Shown here: positions 57,007 through 64,000 of the stretch, piece after piece
Numbering within the stretch: the first letter of the stretch is position 1
Layout: every line of letters begins with the position of its first letter
DNA from: Chitinophagaceae bacterium
Lineage (GTDB): Bacteria; Bacteroidota; Bacteroidia; Chitinophagales; Chitinophagaceae
DNA length: 64,000 bases
Reading direction: 5' to 3'
NCBI GenBank assembly: GCA_025934485.1
Contig: JAICXX010000014.1
Location: 1 to 64,000 of the forward strand
The notes under the pieces: model-generated
What the model saw: the letters and a program-made list of their open reading frames with translations, nothing else
What the model was told of the DNA's origin: nothing
The model's database searches: none
Position numbers and translations under genes: made by a program

Positions 57007-57896
57007 ACTACGAACAACTTTTGATCGAAACGGCATTGGCGGATGAGCGGATCGTCGTGATGACGGCGGAGAACCGGGCCCTGGTCCGCAATGCACCGGC
57101 GGCCCTGAAGGGACGATTTATCGATACGGGGATTACCGAGCAGACGATGATCGGGATGGCGGCGGGTCTGGCGCTCAGGGGGCGGATCCCCGTGGTGCAT
57201 GCGCTGGCTCCTTTTCTCACCATGCGTGCCTATGAATTCATCCGGACGGATGTGGGCATTCCGCATTTGCCAGTGAAGCTGAGCGGCTATATCCCGGGTT
57301 TCCTGTCCGACGGGAACGGACCAACGCATCAGGCCATCGAAGACGTGGGCATCATGCGCGGGATACCGGGTATGGAGGTGTATGCACCGGCCGATGAAGC
57401 GGACCTCGTGGGCATGCTTCCCGCCATTTGGAGCTCGCCGGCGCCTGCTTATGTGCGGATCAACCACAAAGCAGGGAGCTATGTGCATATGCCTTATGTC
57501 CCGGGGAAGGCGGAGATCGTATCGAAGGGCAGGGACATCACTTTACTTGTCTATGGATTTCTTTTTGAGAACGCTTTGCGTGCGAAGGGCCTGCTGGAAG
57601 CGGAGGGTTTGTCGGTGGGATTGATCAATATGCGGTCGTTGAAGCCGGTGGATGAAGCGGCCATCGTGGAAGCGGCACGCGGATCGGAGCGGCTGGTCAC
57701 GATCGAAGATCATTTTCAAACCGGCGGGTTGTATTCTATCGTCGCCGAGGTGTTGCTGAGGCATCGGATGATGGCGAATGTCACGCCGTTGTCGCTCGGC
57801 GAGCGCTGGTTCAAACCCGGGCTCCTGGGACAGGTGCTGGAGACCGAAGGATTTACGCCGGAAAAACTGGTTGAGAAAATAATGATATATGCCTAA
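57003..57896 (+). CDS. Transketolase, C-terminal subunit
   Basis: DTGITEQTMIGMAAGLALRGRIPVVHALAPFLTMRAYEFIR; ATGA overlap with the preceding gene. Confidence 0.94.
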   Translation: MNYEQLLIETALADERIVVMTAENRALVRNAPAALKGRFIDTGITEQTMIGMAAGLALRGRIPVVHALAPFLTMRAYEFIRTDVGIPHLPVKLSGYIPGFLSDGNGPTHQAIEDVGIMRGIPGMEVYAPADEADLVGMLPAIWSSPAPAYVRINHKAGSYVHMPYVPGKAEIVSKGRDITLLVYGFLFENALRAKGLLEAEGLSVGLINMRSLKPVDEAAIVEAARGSERLVTIEDHFQTGGLYSIVAEVLLRHRMMANVTPLSLGERWFKPGLLGQVLETEGFTPEKLVEKIMIYA

Positions 57897-59229
57897 TAAG
57901 ATTGCCTTTAATGAAAATTATCCCGACATCACGGGGTCGGAACAACTGTATGAGCGGGCCAGGCCCATTATGACGCCGGTAACGCAAACATTGGCCAAGG
58001 GGCCTGGTCAGTACATCGACGGCATAGCCCCGAAGTATCTGAAGAGAGGAAGCGGCGCTCACGTATGGGATGTCGACGGTAACGAATTTATCGATTACAA
58101 TATGGGGATCGGTCCCTTGTCGCTCGGCTATGCCTATAAGCGGGTCGACGACGCGATCATCGCGCAATTGAAAGACGGCATCACGTTCTCTATGATGCAT
58201 GAGCTGGAGGTTACGCTGGCCGAGCTGATCCATAAAATCATCCCGAATGCCGAGAGTATCCGCATCAGCAAAACGGGTGCGGATGTGACGAGTGCCGCGG
58301 TGCGGGTGGCAAGGGCTTTTACCGGCCGGAACAAGGTGCTGTGTTGCGGGTATCATGGTTGGCATGATTGGTACATTGGGATTACCAGCAGGAGTGCTGG
58401 AATTCCTGATGCCGTAAAGGACCTGAGTGCGACGTTCGACTATAACAATCTGGATTCCGTACGCGACGCACTCGATGAGGACGTTGCGTGTGTGATCCTG
58501 GAACCTTTTGTGTTCGAGGCGCCGAAAAATAACTTCCTGCAGGAGTTGAAGGCATTGTGTGCCGCCAATGGTACGCTCCTCATCTTCGACGAGATGTGGA
58601 CTGGTTTCCGGATCGCCGTCGGCGGGGCGCAGGAATATTTCGGGGTAACGCCCGACCTGGCTTGTTACTCGAAGGCCTTTGCCAACGGGATGCCGATCTC
58701 GCTGCTTACCGGTCGGCGGGATGTGATGCAGCTGTTCCAGGACGAGGTCTTTTTCTTCACGACGTTTGGAGGAGAGGCGTTGTCGCTGGCCGCGGCTGTG
58801 GCGACCATCCATGAAATGATCGAAAAGAATGTCCCGGCCTATCTCGAGGCGAAGGGCAAGCTGTTGAAGGATGGCTATAATGCGATAGCTGCAGACCTGG
58901 GCATCGCCGGTTATACCCGTTGCACGGGATACGACTGCCGTTCGCTGGTAAGCTTCGATGCCAGTGCGGGAAATCCTTTGGAGGTGAAGTCATTCGTACA
59001 GCAGGAATTGATGAAGCGGGGTGTTCTTTGGGCCGGCTTTCATAATATGAGCTTTAGTCATAGCGCCGACGATGTAGACTATACGCTTAACGCGTACAGA
59101 GAAGTATTAGGCCTGTTGAAGGAAGCTGTAATTGCCGGGGATCTGGCATCGCGGTTGAAGGGTAAGCCGGTGGAAGCGGTCTTTAGAAAGATCAATAATT
59201 TCAATATGAAGCCTGCGAGGGCTAAATAA
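57889..59229 (+). CDS. Class III aminotransferase, glutamate-1-semialdehyde aminomutase-like
   Basis: VWDVDGNEFIDYNMGIGPLSLGY, TGADVTSAAVRVARAFTGRNKVLCCGYHGWHDWY, IFDEMWTGFR, YSKAFANGMPIS. Confidence 0.93.
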   Translation: MPNKIAFNENYPDITGSEQLYERARPIMTPVTQTLAKGPGQYIDGIAPKYLKRGSGAHVWDVDGNEFIDYNMGIGPLSLGYAYKRVDDAIIAQLKDGITFSMMHELEVTLAELIHKIIPNAESIRISKTGADVTSAAVRVARAFTGRNKVLCCGYHGWHDWYIGITSRSAGIPDAVKDLSATFDYNNLDSVRDALDEDVACVILEPFVFEAPKNNFLQELKALCAANGTLLIFDEMWTGFRIAVGGAQEYFGVTPDLACYSKAFANGMPISLLTGRRDVMQLFQDEVFFFTTFGGEALSLAAAVATIHEMIEKNVPAYLEAKGKLLKDGYNAIAADLGIAGYTRCTGYDCRSLVSFDASAGNPLEVKSFVQQELMKRGVLWAGFHNMSFSHSADDVDYTLNAYREVLGLLKEAVIAGDLASRLKGKPVEAVFRKINNFNMKPARAK

Positions 59230-59236
59230 TTAGCGG

Positions 59237-60040
59237 ATGGAGCTATTCTCACTCAAAGATAAAGTGACGGTCGTCACGGGGGCCTGCGGGTTATTGGGGA
59301 CGCAGCATTGCGAGGCGCTAGCCGCGGCCGGTGCGAATGTCGTCGTGGCCGATCTTGACGAAAGGGCTTGTGAGTCCGTTGCGGGGCAGCTCCCCGGAAG
59401 ACCGCTAGCCGTAAGAATGGATGTGACGAGCACGGATTCATTACAGGCGGCGCGCGAGCGGATCCTGGAGGTCTATGGACGGATCGATGTATTGATCAAC
59501 AATGCGGCGATCAACGACATGTTCGAGAACCCGGCTTTAGCGGGGCATCAGTCGATGTTTGAGCATTATCCGTTAGACGTTTGGGATCGTTCGTGGAAGG
59601 TCAATGTCAGCGGGGTCTTTCTGTGTTCTCAGGTTTTAGGTGGAGTAATGGCCGAACGGGGCTCGGGCATCATCATCAACATTGCTTCAACCTATGGGAT
59701 CGTTGCACCCGACCAGACCGTTTACCGGAACGAGGAGGGGGAGCAGACCTTTTACAAATCTCCGGCCTATCCTGTGACCAAATCGGCGGTGCTGGGGTTC
59801 ACGAAGTTCCTGGCCGCCTATTGGGGGCATAAGGGGGTGCGGGTCAATGCACTTTCGCCTGGTGGAGTGGAGAACCGGCAGGATGCCTTTTTTCAAACCA
59901 ATTATTCGAAGAAGACCTTGCTGGGGCGTATGGCGGCCCCGGCGGATTACAAAGGTGCCATCGTTTTTCTTGCCAGTGACGCCTCGGCTTATATGACGGG
60001 GGCCAACTTGGTGGTTGATGGAGGGTGGACAGCCATTTAA
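59237..60040 (+). CDS. SDR family oxidoreductase
   Basis: VTGACGLLGTQHCEALAAAGANVVVADLD, NNAAIND, YPVTK. Confidence 0.93.
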   Translation: MELFSLKDKVTVVTGACGLLGTQHCEALAAAGANVVVADLDERACESVAGQLPGRPLAVRMDVTSTDSLQAARERILEVYGRIDVLINNAAINDMFENPALAGHQSMFEHYPLDVWDRSWKVNVSGVFLCSQVLGGVMAERGSGIIINIASTYGIVAPDQTVYRNEEGEQTFYKSPAYPVTKSAVLGFTKFLAAYWGHKGVRVNALSPGGVENRQDAFFQTNYSKKTLLGRMAAPADYKGAIVFLASDASAYMTGANLVVDGGWTAI

Positions 60041-60071
60041 GCCGGCAGGCATATGCATGCGACGCAAGACT

Positions 60072-60575
60072 ATGATTGAACAACAAAATAAACTAAAAGC
60101 GGAAAAGATCAAGCTGCTGTTGACGGATGTAGACGGCGTGCTCACCGACAACGGGGTGTATTATGGTGAGAGCGGGGAGGTGCTCAAGCGGTTCTCCATC
60201 CGGGACGGGATGGGGGTGGAACGGTTGCGGAAGCTGTGTGGTATCGATACGGGCATCGTGACGGGTGAGGTTTCGCCTTCCGTGGCGCGGCGGGCGGAGA
60301 AGCTTCAGATTACGCAGCTGCATCTGGGTGTCAAGGACAAACTGGGGCGGTTGGAGGAGATCCTCCGGGCAGGCGGGTGGAGCTGGGAAGAGGTGGCGTT
60401 CATCGGCGACGATGTCAACGACCTGGAGGTGTTGCAACGAGTAGGGCTAACCGCGTGTCCGGGGAATGCGATGACGGCGGTAAGGGAGATCGTCCATTAT
60501 CAATGTGCCGCACATGGGGGAGACGGGGCGTTTAGGGAATTCGCGGAGTGGATCATATCATTAAGAAATTTTTAA
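60072..60575 (+). CDS. KdsC-type HAD phosphatase (3-deoxy-ulosonate phosphate phosphatase family)
   Basis: LLLTDVDGVLTDNGVYYGESGEVLKRFSIRDGMGVERLR...FIGDDVNDLEVLQRVGLTACPGNA. Confidence 0.93.
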   Translation: MIEQQNKLKAEKIKLLLTDVDGVLTDNGVYYGESGEVLKRFSIRDGMGVERLRKLCGIDTGIVTGEVSPSVARRAEKLQITQLHLGVKDKLGRLEEILRAGGWSWEEVAFIGDDVNDLEVLQRVGLTACPGNAMTAVREIVHYQCAAHGGDGAFREFAEWIISLRNF

Positions 60576-60610
60576 GGTCTTAAAACGAGTTATCCATAAA
60601 ACTTTAATTT

Positions 60611-61507
60611 ATGAACACCACACTGGGTAAATCCTTCACCGTAAGCGCGAAGCGGAGCATTGGGGCGGGGCAGCCTGTTTACATCATTGCCGAGATCGGG
60701 ATCAACCACAATGGGTCGCTGGACATTGCCAAAAAGCTGATCGATGAAGCGGTCGCTGCGGGTTGCGATGCCGTCAAATTTCAGAAGCGTACGCCCGAGC
60801 TTTGTACGCCCAAGGACCAATGGCATCTGGAGCGGGACACGCCCTGGGGCCGGATGACCTATATCAATTACCGGAAGATCATCGAGCTGGGGTACGACGA
60901 GTATGCGGCGATCGATGCGTATTGCACAGAAAAGGGCATCGACTGGTTCGTTTCCTGCTGGGACGAGGAGTCGGTAGATTTTATGGAGCAGTTCGATCCG
61001 GGCGTGTATAAGTTCGCATCTGCTTCGCTTACCGACCATGGGCTCATCGGGAAGGTGAAGAGCACGGGTAAACCTTATATCCTCTCTACGGGCATGTCCA
61101 CTATCGATGAGATCAGGGCTGCCGTGGATACTTTTGGTACCGACAATCTGCTGATCGCACATTCGACGTCCGCCTATCCCTGTCCACCGCAGGAGCTGAA
61201 TCTAAAGATGATCGACACGCTGGCCGGGCTGTATCCGGGGGTACCCATAGGTTACTCGGGACACGAGACGGGGCTGGCTACGACGGTGGCCGCGGTAGCC
61301 ATGGGCGCCAGTTTTGTGGAAAGGCATTTTACGCTGGACCGGGCTATGTGGGGCTCCGACCATGCCGCTTCCGTAGAGCCGCAAGGCATGCAGAAGCTGG
61401 TAAGAGACATCAGAGATGTAGAGCAATCGATGGGAGATGGCATAAAGCAGGTATATGAAAGTGAGTTGGGCGCGAGGAAGCGGCTGAGAAGGGTGCAAGC
61501 CTTATAA
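60611..61507 (+). CDS. NeuB-family ulosonic/sialic acid synthase, apparently without SAF domain
   Basis: YIIAEIGINHNGSLDIAKKLIDEAVAAGCDAVKFQKR...STGMSTIDEIRAAV...GYSGHETGLATTVAAVAMGASFVERHFTLDRAMWGSDHAAS. Confidence 0.93.
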   Translation: MNTTLGKSFTVSAKRSIGAGQPVYIIAEIGINHNGSLDIAKKLIDEAVAAGCDAVKFQKRTPELCTPKDQWHLERDTPWGRMTYINYRKIIELGYDEYAAIDAYCTEKGIDWFVSCWDEESVDFMEQFDPGVYKFASASLTDHGLIGKVKSTGKPYILSTGMSTIDEIRAAVDTFGTDNLLIAHSTSAYPCPPQELNLKMIDTLAGLYPGVPIGYSGHETGLATTVAAVAMGASFVERHFTLDRAMWGSDHAASVEPQGMQKLVRDIRDVEQSMGDGIKQVYESELGARKRLRRVQAL

Positions 61508-61512
61508 TTTGT

Positions 61513-62484
61513 ATGGGAACGATCGTTTATTATACTACCGGTCTGCTGGTATTGAGCGTATTCATCTTTATCTGGCTGGAGCGGAAGTATCCGTATACCA
61601 AGGGCATGCCGGTCTTCAGGGATGGGTTCTGGGTGGACCTGATCTGGTATACGTTCATCCAGAGCTATTTCCTGAAGATCTTCATCTTCGATTATCTGAT
61701 CGAGCCGATGCGGCGGAGCTGGCATCTGGAATCGATGCACTGGCTGGATCATTGGCCGGTGGCGTTGCAGGTATTGCTGTTCCTGGTGATCCATGATTTC
61801 TATATCTACTGGTTCCACCGGGCGCAGCATCACAGCAAGCTGTTGTGGCGGACGCATGAGGCGCATCATTCGAACAAGGAGGTGGACTGGCTGGCTGGGG
61901 CGCGTTCGCATATCGTGGAGATCATTGTCAACCAGACCATCGAATTTGCGCCGATCGTACTATTGCTGGGGCCGAACTCGCCGGTGGTGGCAATCAAGGC
62001 GTTGATAGACGCGGTGTGGGGCATGTATATCCATTCCAATATCGATGTCCGCAGCGGTAAGCTGCAATATGTGATAAACGGGCCGGAGATGCATCAGTGG
62101 CATCATGCCGATGATAAAAGTGTTTTTTATTCCAATTATTCCACCAAATTTGCGGTCTGGGACTGGCTTTTCGGCACGGCTTATCTGCCCGGGCGGAAGA
62201 AGCCCCGGGTTTTCGGGTTGCCGTATGCCTATCCCAGGGATTATTTTGGGCAACATTGGTTTTCGGTGAAGCGGTTCGATGAGGAGGAGCTTGTGGCGAA
62301 ATATCCGCTGTTCAGGACCTATCATCTGTCGAGATTGCGGCTGGCGAAATGGATATTCGGGGGGATCGGCTGGGCGCGCAAGCTCGGGCTGGCGGGAAGC
62401 CCTGGCGACAAGCCGGCGAATGGTGGCCGCATGGGCCAGCGGGTGGTAGAGTCCGTTGCTGAGGGCACGGAATCTGCTATATAA
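61513..62484 (+). CDS. Sterol desaturase/fatty acid hydroxylase family protein
   Basis: HDFYIYWFHRAQHHSKLLWRTHEAHHSNKEVDW and MHQWHHADD histidine clusters. Confidence 0.93.
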   Translation: MGTIVYYTTGLLVLSVFIFIWLERKYPYTKGMPVFRDGFWVDLIWYTFIQSYFLKIFIFDYLIEPMRRSWHLESMHWLDHWPVALQVLLFLVIHDFYIYWFHRAQHHSKLLWRTHEAHHSNKEVDWLAGARSHIVEIIVNQTIEFAPIVLLLGPNSPVVAIKALIDAVWGMYIHSNIDVRSGKLQYVINGPEMHQWHHADDKSVFYSNYSTKFAVWDWLFGTAYLPGRKKPRVFGLPYAYPRDYFGQHWFSVKRFDEEELVAKYPLFRTYHLSRLRLAKWIFGGIGWARKLGLAGSPGDKPANGGRMGQRVVESVAEGTESAI

Positions 62485-62502
62485 GTATTGTAAAATAAAA
62501 TT

Positions 62503-62868
62503 ATGTCCTGGTTATACCTTTTTGCGGCTGCGATCTTCGAAATGGCATGGACGTTCTCTCTACGGTTCATGTCGGTAAAGAAACTAAAAGCCCTGCACTG
62601 GCGGGGTTTTTTTAGTGTATCGGCTAATTGGCTGATCATCTGGCCGTTTCTGGGGTATGTGGTCTTTGGTCTGGGGAATGTGTATTGTATCTCGATAGCC
62701 ATGAAAACGATACCGGCGTCTACGGCCCTGGCGGTCTGGATGGGCACGGCGCTCATAGGCGTCAAGCTGGTAGAGATCCTTTTTCTCAAGATGCCGTATG
62801 ACGGCTGGCAATTCCTTTTTATCGCTTTCATCCTGGTGGGTATCGTGGGTCTGAAGCGCATGCCTTAG
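62503..62868 (+). CDS. Small multidrug resistance (SMR) family transporter
   Basis: WLYLFAAAIFEMAWTFSLRFM...KTIPASTALAVWMGTALIGVKLVEILFLKMP. Confidence 0.92.
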   Translation: MSWLYLFAAAIFEMAWTFSLRFMSVKKLKALHWRGFFSVSANWLIIWPFLGYVVFGLGNVYCISIAMKTIPASTALAVWMGTALIGVKLVEILFLKMPYDGWQFLFIAFILVGIVGLKRMP

Positions 62869-63980
62869 AAGGCCTCTCGTAGCTGGACCGTAAAGGCGTT
62901 GGAGTGTTTGGCGACGCCGTAGTCGATGCGCAGGTTGAGCTTTTCCTCTTTGCTCAGCGCGAAACGGAGCCCGCCGCCGCCGCTGTAATGAAAGCCGTTC
63001 AATTCGAAACGGCCGGGGGTCGAGGCGACCTCGCCGGTGGCCGTGAAGAGTACCATGCCGATGCGCCAGAAGAGAAAGCGCCGGTATTCCGCCTGATAGG
63101 CCATGAGACATCTATCCGTGTATCTTCCTCCATAATAACCACGCATCATATCTGTCCCGCCCAATTCTTCCAGTTTCCTGAAGGGCGTATTGCCGAAAGT
63201 AAGACCCGAGAGTCCCTGTAGCGCCAATACCGATTTAGCCGACAATCTAAAGAACTTCCGGAGATCGATGGACAGGAGGCTGAATTTAAAATCGCTGCCC
63301 AGGAAAGGGCGGAAATAGGCATATTCTATCTCGGCGAAGCCGCCCTTATCGGGACTATAGGCGTTATTGCGGGTATCCCAGGAAAGGATGGGGCCGATAC
63401 CCGAGGTATTCCCGCCATGGCGGCCGGCGATATTCTCCTGGTCGAACACCTCGCCGGGGGTATATTCCACGGGTCTTGTAATCTGGTATTCATAGGACAC
63501 GCCGACGTATATATTGCCATGAATGCGTTTCAGGTACTGGGGTTGGACGAAGAACTGTTTTTGGCTGAAGCCTTCTTTGGCGGTATAGGCGGTGTGGTTG
63601 CCGAGCCCCCAGAAATCATCGGGATAATAACTATAGGAGGCCTGGAAACGGATGATGTTGTCTTCGTGGGGGAAGAAAACCGTGGAGGTCAGCGCGAGGA
63701 TCAGCTGGGAGCGGAGGGTGTAGAGGCCCAGCATATTCACGTCCGAGGTCCGGACGGTCGTGTCGTGTCCAGGGCGGAAGAAACGGGCGGCGATACCGCC
63801 AAAGCCCCATTTGGTCTCCAGGGACCGTACGACGAAGGGGAAGGCGAGGAGGTTCTTGGCATTATAGGGGACGAGGTCTTTTTTGCTGGGGATAGTGTCG
63901 ATGGGAAGGCTTTTTTGCTGCCAGGCCGATGCGGGTACGGTAAAACAGCATAGAATCAAGAAAAAAATGCTCCCTCTCAT
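62865..63980 (-). CDS. BamA/TamA-type surface antigen (D15-like) outer membrane beta-barrel
   Basis: GGIAARFFRPGHDTTVRTSDV, LSWDTRNNAYSPDKGGFAEIEYAYF, LGGTDMMRGYYGGRYTDRCLMAYQAEYRRFLFWRIG. Confidence 0.88.
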   Translation of the reverse strand: MRGSIFFLILCCFTVPASAWQQKSLPIDTIPSKKDLVPYNAKNLLAFPFVVRSLETKWGFGGIAARFFRPGHDTTVRTSDVNMLGLYTLRSQLILALTSTVFFPHEDNIIRFQASYSYYPDDFWGLGNHTAYTAKEGFSQKQFFVQPQYLKRIHGNIYVGVSYEYQITRPVEYTPGEVFDQENIAGRHGGNTSGIGPILSWDTRNNAYSPDKGGFAEIEYAYFRPFLGSDFKFSLLSIDLRKFFRLSAKSVLALQGLSGLTFGNTPFRKLEELGGTDMMRGYYGGRYTDRCLMAYQAEYRRFLFWRIGMVLFTATGEVASTPGRFELNGFHYSGGGGLRFALSKEEKLNLRIDYGVAKHSNAFTVQLREAF

Positions 63981-64000
63981 GGTGTTTGGTGTCTTCTGCT

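Noticed and set aside
56161-57896. Split transketolase as a frameshifted single gene
   Set aside because: Two-gene transketolase (N- and C-subunits) with ATGA overlap is a common functional arrangement; both halves have complete motifs.
57853-58812. 319-aa minus-strand ORF
   Set aside because: Antisense to the class III aminotransferase; His/Arg-rich shadow ORF.

Overview
The window is a contiguous chromosomal segment of a Bacteroidota bacterium, most likely Chitinophagaceae-like. This lineage call is inferred from SusC/SusD proteins, TAnnTTTG-type -7 boxes, T9SS-type C-termini and gene content; no rRNA is present to confirm it. Main blocks: (1) housekeeping genes (mutS, SpoU/TrmH methyltransferase, UbiA prenyltransferase, ruvX, def, rluD, lipB) interspersed with a VapBC-like PIN module and a second two-gene module whose larger protein looks like a PARP/DUF3990-type ADP-ribosyltransferase; (2) an ECF sigma factor followed by a membrane-anchored trypsin-like protease, divergent from a small heptad-repeat lipoprotein; (3) assorted metabolic and secreted proteins (MFS, GntR, phospho-dead receiver protein, Epd/GAPDH-like dehydrogenase, GH3, beta-helix T9SS protein, M1 peptidase); (4) a glucuronoxylan-type polysaccharide utilisation locus at about 26.5-50.2 kb (LacI regulator, SDR, SusC/D, GH115, two SGNH esterase paralogues, GH35, a CE15-GH10 fusion, a serpin, GH3, UxuA); (5) a tightly coupled sugar-acid cluster at about 53.5-61.5 kb (cytidylyltransferase, split transketolase, GSA-type aminotransferase, SDR, KdsC-type phosphatase, NeuB-family synthase without a SAF tail), which may make an undescribed CMP-activated ulosonic acid. 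The strongest sequence-level surprises are: an esterase paralogue in the PUL that has lost Ser, Asp and His of its catalytic triad; matching LacI-type operators at the SusC and GH3 promoters; the transketolase-containing NeuB cluster; and a recurrent -7 box only 3-6 nt from the start codon, suggesting leaderless transcription. No tRNA, rRNA, CRISPR array or transposase was seen. All calls come from reading sequence and motifs; no database search was run.
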